DNA of 48,222 nucleotides from a virus, in IMG/VR virus record IMGVR_UViG_3300025120_000098, positions 1-48,222 of that record; one strand, 5' to 3'. Shown piece by piece: positions 31,073-38,659 of this stretch. Numbering within the stretch: the stretch's first letter is position 1; each line of letters opens with the position of its first letter. A program made the translations under genes and the position numbers. The notes under the pieces were generated by a model. It was not told where the DNA came from and did not search any database. It saw nothing but the letters and a program-made list of their open reading frames with translations.

Positions 31073-31641
31073 TTGTTCGGAACTTTGTTAAAATGCATCA
31101 CTACGAAACTAGTGTTAGACCAAGTATTTGTGTGATAGATAAATTTTTATCCAGAAATAATTTTAGTGACCTCTCAGAGTTTGCTGAAGAGTGTCAATAT
31201 AGGTACGGAGAAAAGGATGAGGATACCCATAAACCCACAGGTATGACATATGATCTTCTGACTGACGATACTGATGAAGAAGATCAGGATGTCATTGACC
31301 TTATTCATGGGAAAATCCTAGATAAATTTCCAGAAATGGAAGAGTATAAACTTGATAGATTGTATATCAATTGTTTTGCTCCTAGAGAGTTAGCAAATTA
31401 TCATCGAGATTGTGAAGAACCAATTGATTGTGTTACCTTTCTACTGTACGCCAATCCAGTCTTCAAAGGATTAGATGAAGGCGGGGCAACAGAATTTTTT
31501 CTAGAAGAAAAAATCATTGCCATACCACCAATCCCTAATACTCTCGTAAAGTTTACTGGATGGATTTGGCATAGAGCTACTCCTTTTAATAGTGATCACA
31601 GGTTTACATATGCAATCAAATATAGTAAAGAAGAGTATTGA
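31069..31641 (+). CDS. 2OG-Fe(II) oxygenase-like protein (P4H type)
   Basis: 190 residues. LANYHRDCEEPIDCVTFLLY gives H112-x-D114, DEGGATEFFLE is the conserved GG(A/E)T strand, TGWIWHRATPF gives H168, and HRFTYAIKY gives R178. All catalytic positions are present, so it should be active. Coupled to the previous gene (ATGA); overlaps the next by 32 nt. Confidence 0.82.
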   Translation: MIVRNFVKMHHYETSVRPSICVIDKFLSRNNFSDLSEFAEECQYRYGEKDEDTHKPTGMTYDLLTDDTDEEDQDVIDLIHGKILDKFPEMEEYKLDRLYINCFAPRELANYHRDCEEPIDCVTFLLYANPVFKGLDEGGATEFFLEEKIIAIPPIPNTLVKFTGWIWHRATPFNSDHRFTYAIKYSKEEY

Positions 31642-32218
31642 TGATTGCCGTTACTATGTGGAGGATAATTTATTTCTTCCAGAAGTAATTGAAGAACTGA
31701 GAGAGTTTGCTCTCACGACAGACATCCGTAATGAGGAATACGAAGAAGGTTATTTCTCTATAAATTACGATAGTACATATGTTCCATTACCTCTTATTAA
31801 AGATGTGGTTCTAGGACTACAAAACAAATTTCCTTTCCTTGGAGAATTTGACAGGGGATGGGCTTTCGTTTATAATAATGAGGCAGAGGGAGTCACACCC
31901 CATGCAGACCCATCTCGTTACAATGTTAACTTGTGGGTTACTCCTAATGATTGTGTGATTGACAAAGAGAAAAACGGTTTGATTATCTATGATATCAAAC
32001 CGCCTCTTTCATGGACCTATCAAGAATACAATTCTAATCCAGAATTGATTAAAAAATTCTTAGACTATACAAATTCTAAGAAGACAATAGTCCCCTACTC
32101 ATGCAATCGGTTGTTAATATTCAACTCTAAATACTTTCACGAAACGAACAATGTTTCAATGAAAGATGGTCTAATGAGTCGGAGAGTTAACTACACCTTC
32201 ATGTTTAAGGGAGATTAG
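31610..32218 (+). CDS. 2OG-Fe(II) oxygenase-like protein
   Basis: 202 residues from ATG 31610; the GTG at 31592 is less likely. GVTPHADPSRYNVNLWVTP gives H98-x-D100, KNGLIIYD follows, RLLIFNSKYFHETN gives H177, and SRRVNYTFMF gives the Arg. The longer insert between the HxD and the distal His (about 77 residues) distinguishes it from its neighbours. Its last codons and TAG stop are the 5' end of tRNA-Val. Confidence 0.75.
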   Translation: MQSNIVKKSIDDCRYYVEDNLFLPEVIEELREFALTTDIRNEEYEEGYFSINYDSTYVPLPLIKDVVLGLQNKFPFLGEFDRGWAFVYNNEAEGVTPHADPSRYNVNLWVTPNDCVIDKEKNGLIIYDIKPPLSWTYQEYNSNPELIKKFLDYTNSKKTIVPYSCNRLLIFNSKYFHETNNVSMKDGLMSRRVNYTFMFKGD

Positions 32219-32280
32219 CTCAGCGGTAGAGCACCTCGTTTACACCGAGATTGTCACAAGTTCGATCCTTGTATCTCCCA
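32209..32280 (+). tRNA. tRNA-Val (UAC)
   Basis: Acceptor GGGAGAT/ATCTCCC (perfect), D-stem GCTC/GAGC, anticodon loop TTTACAC giving UAC, T-arm ACAAG-TTCGATC-CTTGT, discriminator A. CCA is not encoded. The first 10 nt lie inside the upstream coding sequence, which ends at the TAG in positions 8-10 of the tRNA. Confidence 0.9.
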
Positions 32281-32282
32281 TC

Positions 32283-32429
32283 ATGAAAAAGCAAAAAATT
32301 AAAGAAGAGTTATCAGAAGTAAAGGAGTTATTGAAACATGTTATCTGTCAGGTGCAAAATATGCAATCAAGAATTGACCAGCTCGACCAAGATTCAATGC
32401 TGTGGGTGTCCGAATATGATGACCGTTGA
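32283..32429 (+). CDS. Small coiled-coil peptide (48 aa)
   Basis: ATG 32283 starts 2 nt after tRNA-Val and ends at TGA 32427-32429. The product (MKKQKIKEELSEVKELLKH, then QVQNMQSRIDQLDQD) has a clear heptad-like helix. It overlaps the following zinc-ribbon gene by 92 nt in a different frame, unusual here, so one of the two could be spurious; the zinc ribbon is the better supported. Confidence 0.45.
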   Translation: MKKQKIKEELSEVKELLKHVICQVQNMQSRIDQLDQDSMLWVSEYDDR

Positions 32430-32586
32430 TGGTGATAAGGTATCCGCTATTGACTTAACCAAAGTAGTATGGACAAATTATAATAAGAATGTTAAAGATA
32501 ATACCATTCTTACAAAAAATGATTTAGAGTATCAAGAGAACCGAAGGAAACGAAAGGTTCGTAAACTAAACTTTGAAGAACGATGA
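32338..32586 (+). CDS. Small zinc-ribbon protein (82 aa)
   Basis: RCKICNQEL (Cys 6, 9) and IQCCGCPNMM (Cys near 21-24) make a C-x2-C...C-x2-C zinc ribbon, followed by an acidic/neutral middle and a strongly basic end (ENRRKRKVRKLNFEER). AAGGAG lies about 10 nt upstream of the ATG. It may be a nucleic-acid-binding accessory protein. The stop overlaps the next start. Confidence 0.7.
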   Translation: MLSVRCKICNQELTSSTKIQCCGCPNMMTVDGDKVSAIDLTKVVWTNYNKNVKDNTILTKNDLEYQENRRKRKVRKLNFEER

Positions 32587-32768
32587 TTGACCTTGAAAGA
32601 TTAAGCCATGAAGAGAAGGAAGTATTAGCAGATGACTGCGAAGACTTTCTGCTACATCGCAATATTCCTCTTAGGTCTCACTCTTACGATAGTATTATAA
32701 TTCATGCACTTCGTGAGGGATATCAAATGAAAAAGTTTGACCGCCGTGTAAAAAAACGCAACACTTAA
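32583..32768 (+). CDS. Small charged protein (61 aa)
   Basis: MIDLERLSHEEKEVLADDCE... with a basic tail (MKKFDRRVKKRNT). ATGA overlap upstream; the glutaredoxin-like gene begins 1 nt after its stop. Helical, no family recognised. Confidence 0.6.
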   Translation: MIDLERLSHEEKEVLADDCEDFLLHRNIPLRSHSYDSIIIHALREGYQMKKFDRRVKKRNT

Positions 32769-32769
32769 C

Positions 32770-33006
32770 ATGCAAGCGATTATCTATTCAAACAGAAGTC
32801 AAGAGTGTGAGAGAGCAAGGATGCTCCTAGAGAGTGTTCACGAAGATATCAGAGAGTTTTATCTCGACGCAGACTTTACTAAAACTCAATTTGAAATGGA
32901 GTTTGGTGGCAATGCAGAGTATCCACAGATTGCTATTGGACTTAGGCATCGCGGCACTCTCAAAGAAACTCTACAATATATGAAAGACCAGGAGATGATA
33001 CATTAG
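32770..33006 (+). CDS. Glutaredoxin-like protein with degenerate active site (NrdC-like)
   Basis: 78 residues with a glutaredoxin frame: strand MQAIIYSN, active-site loop, helix CERARMLLES, and the cis-Pro strand EYPQIAIG. The usual C-P-x-C is replaced by S10-Q-E-C13, so only the second Cys remains; the GG motif before the last helix is also weak (RHRGTLKETLQYM). Cyanophage glutaredoxins normally reduce ribonucleotide reductase; this variant may act by another mechanism, bind a partner, or be decaying. Next to small unknown genes rather than nrdAB. Confidence 0.65.
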   Translation: MQAIIYSNRSQECERARMLLESVHEDIREFYLDADFTKTQFEMEFGGNAEYPQIAIGLRHRGTLKETLQYMKDQEMIH

Positions 33007-33032
33007 ACACTGGAACAACCGTCCACTAGAGC

Positions 33033-33061
33033 TTCACAAAACAGATCAGATGTCTTATAAT
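33033..33061 (+). promoter_or_regulatory. Sigma70-like promoter
   Basis: TTCACA (33033-33038), 17-nt spacer, TATAAT (33056-33061), 22 nt before ATG 33084, in one of the few true intergenic gaps of this region. It probably drives the small genes leading into the glycan cluster. Confidence 0.65.
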
Positions 33062-33083
33062 TACAAGGTAAACCAACAAGGCA

Positions 33084-33305
33084 ATGTCCATTACAGCTAA
33101 GTTCAAGAAGAGCATCGACATTTTGCGTGGTGCTGCTGAGGGTCAAATCGCACTGGATCACAAGTACCCAAAAATTTATAAAAAGGTTACTAAGTTCTAC
33201 ATTGAGAAAGGTGTGGTATTCAAAGACGATCCTTGCGATGATTATGAGATCCTGCTAGACTGCCTGTATGCTGATCTTGTTACCGAAGGTGTTATCCATG
33301 AATGA
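33084..33305 (+). CDS. Small protein (73 aa)
   Basis: MSITAKFKKSIDILRGAAEG... ending LVTEGVIHE. A mixed helical protein with no recognisable motif. First gene after the promoter at 33033-33061 and overlapping the next by 8 nt. Confidence 0.6.
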   Translation: MSITAKFKKSIDILRGAAEGQIALDHKYPKIYKKVTKFYIEKGVVFKDDPCDDYEILLDCLYADLVTEGVIHE

Positions 33306-33579
33306 TCTAGATCCAAAGTCTGTAGAATCGACTAAGACTCTTATTATTCATGAGCGTTTTCCTTATCGCTATGTACAGAAGGGTTATATTCAGCTGAATG
33401 GTAAACCTGACTTGCGTCTTCAGAAAGCAGACGAGTATACTAAAAAATACTCTGACATCTATCTTTTCGATAACGCTGATCAATGCTTCCTTGCCATAGA
33501 AGACTTTGAGTATTCTAAATGGTTAGACCCTGCAGGAGTTCCCTGCTATACTACTGACACTGTATCATCTCCTCATTAA
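33298..33579 (+). CDS. Small protein (93 aa)
   Basis: The start is set at ATG 33298; an earlier frame opening at 33268 lies inside the previous gene. It contains YRYVQKGYIQLNGKPDLRLQK and DIYLFDNADQCFLAIEDFEYSKW, aromatic beta-type strands. No family recognised. Confidence 0.6.
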   Translation: MNDLDPKSVESTKTLIIHERFPYRYVQKGYIQLNGKPDLRLQKADEYTKKYSDIYLFDNADQCFLAIEDFEYSKWLDPAGVPCYTTDTVSSPH

Positions 33580-33581
33580 TT

Positions 33582-33965
33582 ATGTCCTGCCCTAACTACA
33601 AGCACTATCAAAACGCTGTCGATTCTATTCGTGACGCTCTGATCTCTGCACTAAATAACGACGAGGAAACAGAAAATCTAGAAGACATTTGGAGCTACTA
33701 TATCGGTATGAGAACAATTACCGATGGTGCATTCAGTCATATGTACAACGACGAAGATTCTGGTTCCGTTAATAATTTTTGGATGGATGATGGACATAGC
33801 GTTACAGGTAATCCTGGCACTGCATCTTCTGACACCATTAGTTTTAACTTCAACGCCGATACTATTAGCTCTGGCACCACTGGTGACACCGTTCTCGGTA
33901 TGACCTATGCAGCAGCACCCGTAGATATGGGAGGACTCTGCCAGGATACAATTACTTTCACATAA
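33582..33965 (+). CDS. Protein of unknown function, possible structural (127 aa)
   Basis: The N-terminal half is helical (YQNAVDSIRDALISALNN), the C-terminal half Gly/Ser/Thr-rich with beta-strand alternation (TISFNFNADTISSGTTGDTV). It ends directly before the gmd start codon. It could be a small virion protein; nothing specific recognised. Confidence 0.55.
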   Translation: MSCPNYKHYQNAVDSIRDALISALNNDEETENLEDIWSYYIGMRTITDGAFSHMYNDEDSGSVNNFWMDDGHSVTGNPGTASSDTISFNFNADTISSGTTGDTVLGMTYAAAPVDMGGLCQDTITFT

Positions 33966-34958
33966 ATGATAGCACTAATAACTGGTATTACGGGACAGGA
34001 CGGTTCGTACCTTGCAGAATTTCTCCTTGAAAAGGGATATGAAGTTCATGGCATTGTACGCCGTTCTTCTCTTATTAATACCCATCGTATTGATCATATC
34101 TACGATAAAATTAATCTTCACTATGGAGACCTGACTGATGCAGGTAATCTCATCAGCTTAATCCAGACAATTAAACCTACTGAGGTATACAACCTTGGTG
34201 CAATGAGTCATGTTAAGGTGTCCTTTGAGATGCCTGACTATGTTGGAGAGGTTGATGCTTTAGGCACACTGCGTCTTTTGGATGCTATTCGTCTGCTAGA
34301 TCATCCCTGCAAGTTCTATCAGGCGTCTACAAGTGAACTGTATGGACTGGTACAAGAGGTCCCTCAATCAGAGACCACGCCATTTTATCCGCGCTCACCC
34401 TATGGTGTAGCAAAGCTTTATGCCTATTGGATCACACGAAACTACCGCGAGGCGTATGGTATACATGCTAGTAACGGTATTCTATTCAATCATGAGTCCC
34501 CTAGGAGAGGCGAAACATTTGTCACTCGCAAAATCACGAGAGGACTATCAAAGATCTCTGCAGGACTTCAAGATGTTCTAGAGCTTGGTAACCTTGATGC
34601 TCAGCGTGACTGGGGTCATGCTAAAGATTTTGTTCGTGGTATGTGGATGATTGCACAGCACGAAACTCCTGATGATTTTGTTCTTGCTACAGGTGAGATG
34701 CGTAGTGTCAGACAGTTTGTTGAAGAGGCATCTCAATACTTTGGATTTAATATTGAGTGGCGTGGAGAGGGCGAAAGTGAGGTTGGTTTCTGTAAATGTA
34801 TGAACAGAGACATCATCCGGGTGAACCCTAAATATTACCGCCCGACAGAAGTGGAACAACTTCTGGGTGATTTTACTAAGGCAAGAACTGTTCTAGGGTG
34901 GGAACCAGAATTTAGTTTCTCTGACCTTGTACAAGACATGTGTATTTTTGGACAATGA
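33966..34958 (+). CDS. gmd: GDP-mannose 4,6-dehydratase
   Basis: 330-residue extended SDR enzyme converting GDP-D-mannose to GDP-4-keto-6-deoxy-D-mannose, the first step to GDP-L-fucose. The NAD(P)-binding motif [19 protein letters not shown] starts at residue 7. The catalytic set is STSELYG (121-127) with Y146-GVA-K150, and the [17 protein letters not shown] block is diagnostic of Gmd. First gene of an eleven-gene glycan block; it starts directly after the preceding stop and overlaps the next start (ATGA). Confidence 0.95.
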   Translation: MIALITGITGQDGSYLAEFLLEKGYEVHGIVRRSSLINTHRIDHIYDKINLHYGDLTDAGNLISLIQTIKPTEVYNLGAMSHVKVSFEMPDYVGEVDALGTLRLLDAIRLLDHPCKFYQASTSELYGLVQEVPQSETTPFYPRSPYGVAKLYAYWITRNYREAYGIHASNGILFNHESPRRGETFVTRKITRGLSKISAGLQDVLELGNLDAQRDWGHAKDFVRGMWMIAQHETPDDFVLATGEMRSVRQFVEEASQYFGFNIEWRGEGESEVGFCKCMNRDIIRVNPKYYRPTEVEQLLGDFTKARTVLGWEPEFSFSDLVQDMCIFGQ

Positions 34959-36205
34959 ATAAATTTCACAAAATCGAACGCTGCAGAGTTTGTGGTAACG
35001 AACATCTAGTTACTGTGCTTGACCTTGGAGATCAATATCTTTCGGGTATTTTTCCTAAGACTATCGATCTGGGTATGTACAAAGGTCCTCTTGCACTTGT
35101 AAAGTGTGATGAGAAAAAAGGTGGTTGTGGTCATGTTCAGCTTGAGCATACATTTGATCTGCCTACCATGTATGGTGATGAGTATGGTTATCGCTCTGGT
35201 CTCAACGGCAGTATGATTCGTCATCTGCGTGAGAAAGCAGAGAAGATTAGAGCAGACACCAAGCTTGAATCTGGTGATATCGTCATTGATATTGCTGGAA
35301 ATGATGGCACCTTCCTTGGATCTTTCCCTCATGATTTACAACTCATGAGTATCGATCCTACATCTAAAAAGTTTAGGGATTATATTCCTGAGCATGTTAA
35401 TTATATTGCAGACTTCTTCTCTGCTGATACCTATCGTGATCGGTTTGGTAAGCAGAAGGCAAAGGTTGTAACATCGTTCTCGATGTTCTATGACCTGGAA
35501 GATCCATGTGAGTTTGCTCGTCAGGTCAATGAGATCATTGATCCTCGTGGCATTTGGGTGCTTGAGCAGAGCTACATGCCAGAAATGTTGAAGATGAATT
35601 CATTCGACACCGTGTGCCATGAGCATCTGTCATACTATGGTATGCGGCAAATCAAGTACATTATGGACAAGGCAGGATTTAAGATTGTTGATTTTGATTT
35701 CAATAATGTTAATGGTGGTAGCATCTCTGTTGTTGTTACGCCCTCTACTAACAGTGAGCGTAAAGAGTGTACAACTAAGTTGACCGGTCTTATCGCTCTA
35801 GAGCTTGAAAAGAAACTGGATACAACTGAACCCTGGGAAGAGTTTGCTCAGAGGATCAATGACTGCAAGGAACAGTTCTGGAAGATCCTTGACTTCTACA
35901 AAGGTAATGGTGCAAAGATCTGTTGTCTTGGTGCTAGTACCAAGGGAAATGTCACACTACAGACATGGGAAGTGACTCCTGATGATGTAGAGATGATTGG
36001 AGATGTTAATCCTGATAAGGATGGGTCGTTCACTCCTGGAACATGGATTCCTATTAAGGATGAAGAGGATGTGCTGATGCGTGACTTCGATCTTCATATC
36101 GTATTACCTTGGCACTTTAGAGACTTCTTTCTCAAGAATGAAAAGTTCAAAGGAAAGCGTTTCCTATTCCCACTACCTGAACCTGAAGTAGTTATTGCAC
36201 CGTGA
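34955..36205 (+). CDS. NDP-sugar C-methyltransferase-like protein
   Basis: 416 residues in the three-domain layout of sugar C-methyltransferases (TylC3/TcaB9-like): an N-terminal zinc-binding region with C10-x2-C13 and C51...C58, a SAM domain ([17 protein letters not shown], about 105-122), and the catalytic-type [12 protein letters not shown], followed by a C-terminal Rossmann domain ([12 protein letters not shown]). These enzymes methylate C3 of 4-keto-6-deoxy NDP-sugars. Lying between gmd and fcl, it could use the Gmd product. ATG 34955 is chosen over the GTG at 34940. Confidence 0.85.
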   Translation: MNKFHKIERCRVCGNEHLVTVLDLGDQYLSGIFPKTIDLGMYKGPLALVKCDEKKGGCGHVQLEHTFDLPTMYGDEYGYRSGLNGSMIRHLREKAEKIRADTKLESGDIVIDIAGNDGTFLGSFPHDLQLMSIDPTSKKFRDYIPEHVNYIADFFSADTYRDRFGKQKAKVVTSFSMFYDLEDPCEFARQVNEIIDPRGIWVLEQSYMPEMLKMNSFDTVCHEHLSYYGMRQIKYIMDKAGFKIVDFDFNNVNGGSISVVVTPSTNSERKECTTKLTGLIALELEKKLDTTEPWEEFAQRINDCKEQFWKILDFYKGNGAKICCLGASTKGNVTLQTWEVTPDDVEMIGDVNPDKDGSFTPGTWIPIKDEEDVLMRDFDLHIVLPWHFRDFFLKNEKFKGKRFLFPLPEPEVVIAP

Positions 36206-36216
36206 AGATTAGGACA

Positions 36217-37155
36217 ATGAATAAAGATTCAAAAATTTTTGTTGCTGGTCACTGTGGTCTAGTTGGGTCTGCCATTGTTCGTCGTCTCAAAGAAGAAGGG
36301 TACACTAAAGTTATTACCAGGACTAGGCAAGAACTTGATCTTATGGATCAAGAGGCTGTAGAAAGTTTCTTTGACTATGAACAAATTGATTATGTATTTG
36401 ATGCTGCTGCTCGTGTCGGCGGCATTCATGCTAACGATACTTATTCAGCAGAGTTTATCTACCAGAACACTCAGATTCAAAACAATTTAATTCACAATGC
36501 TTGGAAAAGCGGTGTTAAAAAGTTTTTGTTTTTGGGAAGTGTATGCATCTATCCTAAGTTTGCAGAGACTCCTGTACAAGAAGAGTCTCTGATGTCTGGA
36601 GAACTTGAGCCTACTAATGATGCGTATGCTCTTGCCAAGATTCATGGTATATACATGCTCAAGTCCTACTATAAACAGTACGGATTTAAGGGTGTTAGTC
36701 TCATGCCTGCTAACCTGTATGGTCCCAATGATAACTTCCATCCTCTGAATGGGCATGTGATCCCCGCGATGATGCAGAAGTTTAATAACTGGCAGCAGGG
36801 CGATAAACCCGTCACCTGCTGGGGTACAGGCACCCCTCGTAGAGAGTTCCTCCATGTAGATGATCTTGCCGATGCATGTATGTTTGCCATGGAGAACTAC
36901 AGCTGTGCAGAGTTGCTCAATGTAGGATCAGGCGAGGATGTTTCTATCAAAGAACTAGCAGAAATGATGGCAAAGGTAACTGGATACCCTGGAGAGATTG
37001 AATGGGATACTTCTAAACCAGATGGTACACCCAAGCGTCCTCTGGACTATACAAAACTCCTGAAAAAAGGTTGGAAGCCGAACCATAAATTACTAGAAGG
37101 TCTTCGTAAAACTTACGACTGGTATATTGCACAAACTGATTTGCAAACAAGATGA
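36217..37155 (+). CDS. fcl: GDP-L-fucose synthase
   Basis: 312-residue epimerase/reductase turning GDP-4-keto-6-deoxymannose into GDP-L-fucose. NADP motif GHCGLVGSA (11-19), catalytic S108 and C110 in GSVCIYP, Y137-ALA-K141, and NLYGPNDNFHP, all diagnostic of Fcl/WcaG. ATG 36217, with AGGA just upstream, is preferred to the GTG at 36202. The 14 bases GGACAATGAATAAA around this start are identical to those at the start of the previous gene. Followed by a fucosyltransferase (4-nt overlap). Confidence 0.95.
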   Translation: MNKDSKIFVAGHCGLVGSAIVRRLKEEGYTKVITRTRQELDLMDQEAVESFFDYEQIDYVFDAAARVGGIHANDTYSAEFIYQNTQIQNNLIHNAWKSGVKKFLFLGSVCIYPKFAETPVQEESLMSGELEPTNDAYALAKIHGIYMLKSYYKQYGFKGVSLMPANLYGPNDNFHPLNGHVIPAMMQKFNNWQQGDKPVTCWGTGTPRREFLHVDDLADACMFAMENYSCAELLNVGSGEDVSIKELAEMMAKVTGYPGEIEWDTSKPDGTPKRPLDYTKLLKKGWKPNHKLLEGLRKTYDWYIAQTDLQTR

Positions 37156-37961
37156 TTGGTATTAATTATGTTGGCAAGATGAAAGATCGTCTTGCCAATC
37201 AAATGTTTCAGTATGCTGCTGTAAAAGGTATTGCAGCTAATTGTGGTTACACATTTGCTGTGCCACCATCAAAATATAAAAGTAAAGCAGATGAATGGAA
37301 CGAACACCAACTGTTTGTTCCATTTAATCTTTCTAACCTGAGCGCACTTCAGGTACAGTATATTGATAAGGAGCGTCCTGTTGTAAGGGAGGAGCACTTT
37401 CACTTTGATCAGAACTTGTTTGATAATTGTCCAGACTTCGTATCGTTGTTTGGATTTTTTCAGTCTGAAAAATACTTTAGTAATGTGAGAGAAAGTCTCC
37501 TTGAAGATTTTAGCTTTAAGGATGATTATCTTGATCCATGTAAGAAGATGCTGAAGGAAGTTAATAATCCTGTTGCTCTACATGTGCGTCGTACTGACTA
37601 TCAAAATTATTCACACCATCCTATTTGTGATATAAATTACTATAGGGAAGCACTTAACCGTTTCGGTGATGATCGTGAGGTAATTATCTTTTCTGATGAC
37701 CCCGATTGGTGCTTGCAAGAAGATCTGTTTGATGAAGACCGCTTCTTAGTATCTCAAACCAATGATCAATATCTTGACCTTTGTTTGATGTCTATGTGTA
37801 GTGACTTTATTATTGCTAACAGTTCTTTCAGTTGGTGGGGAGCATGGCTTTGCACTAACCCAGATAAGAGGGTGGTTGCACCTTCTAATTGGTTTGGTCC
37901 TCCCTTGAGTCAAACCAATAACACTAAAGACTTGTATTGTGAGGGTTGGGAAATTGTATGA
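37152..37961 (+). CDS. GT11 fucosyltransferase (alpha-1,2 type)
   Basis: 269-residue GT11-family enzyme. The N-terminal RLANQMFQYAAVKGIA (13-28) corresponds to the family's GxLGNQxFQYA motif with substitutions; ALHVRRTDY (142-150) is the GDP-fucose-binding HxRRxD motif; and ANSSFSWWGAWL (about 222-233) is the third family block. GT11 enzymes transfer fucose in alpha-1,2 (or 1,3) linkage, as in H-antigen synthesis. It lies immediately after the genes that would make GDP-L-fucose and before a GT6 enzyme. ATGA-coupled on both sides. Confidence 0.9.
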   Translation: MIGINYVGKMKDRLANQMFQYAAVKGIAANCGYTFAVPPSKYKSKADEWNEHQLFVPFNLSNLSALQVQYIDKERPVVREEHFHFDQNLFDNCPDFVSLFGFFQSEKYFSNVRESLLEDFSFKDDYLDPCKKMLKEVNNPVALHVRRTDYQNYSHHPICDINYYREALNRFGDDREVIIFSDDPDWCLQEDLFDEDRFLVSQTNDQYLDLCLMSMCSDFIIANSSFSWWGAWLCTNPDKRVVAPSNWFGPPLSQTNNTKDLYCEGWEIV

Positions 37962-38659
37962 GCTTAAGTGCTGCAATCATATTCATTGGAACTAATAAGT
38001 ATCTAGATTTCTTTCCGAAATATTATGAGACTTGTGAAGAATTCCTCTTTCCTGATCTGAGGAAACAATATTATGTCTTTACCGATGGAGAACTTGAGGG
38101 AGAACTACCTGAGAACATTACTCATGTTCAAATCAGTCATAAGGAATGGCCTGCAATTACATTGGAACGCTTTCATACGATCCTACAGGCAGAAGAACTT
38201 TTAAAGCAGCATGATTGGTTACTTTTCCTAGATGCTGATATGAGAGTTGACTCCGTAGTTTACTCTGAAGAACTTCTTGATGATGATAGGGACTTTGTTG
38301 CTGTTCATCATCCATGTCATTACATGACTGGTACAGGAACCTTTGAAACTAATCCCAAATCTGAGGCTTATGTAAAAGGACAACCCCTTCAATACTATCA
38401 AGGATGCCTATGGGGAGGTAAAATGGAAGCAGTCATTCCTATGATGAAACTCTTGAGAGATAGAGTTGACAAAGATTATAGTAATGATATAATTGCTCTA
38501 TGGCATGATGAAAGTCATCTCAATAGATTCTTTATTGAACATAACGATAGGGTGTTTGCTGCCCCACCAGACTATGCATTCCCAGAATGCTATCCTAACT
38601 ATCCATACAAAAGAAAAATCATCCACCTATCCAAAGATAACTCATCTTATCAAGTATGA
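37958..38659 (+). CDS. GT6 glycosyltransferase (blood-group A/B type)
   Basis: 233-residue retaining alpha-1,3-Gal/GalNAc transferase of family GT6, the ABO family. Visible: FFPKYYETCEEFLFP and YYVFTD near the N-terminus, metal-binding LFLDADMRV (DxD at 92-94), YYQGCLWGGKMEAVI (146-160), and LWHDESHLNRFF (181-192), nearly identical to the human A/B enzyme (VWHDESHLNKYL). It keeps a DxD, unlike the NxN of many bacterial GT6 proteins. ATG 37958 overlaps the fucosyltransferase stop; the mammalian enzymes act on fucosylated acceptors. A GT6 gene has been noted in another cyanophage (P-SSM2). Confidence 0.88.
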   Translation: MSLSAAIIFIGTNKYLDFFPKYYETCEEFLFPDLRKQYYVFTDGELEGELPENITHVQISHKEWPAITLERFHTILQAEELLKQHDWLLFLDADMRVDSVVYSEELLDDDRDFVAVHHPCHYMTGTGTFETNPKSEAYVKGQPLQYYQGCLWGGKMEAVIPMMKLLRDRVDKDYSNDIIALWHDESHLNRFFIEHNDRVFAAPPDYAFPECYPNYPYKRKIIHLSKDNSSYQV

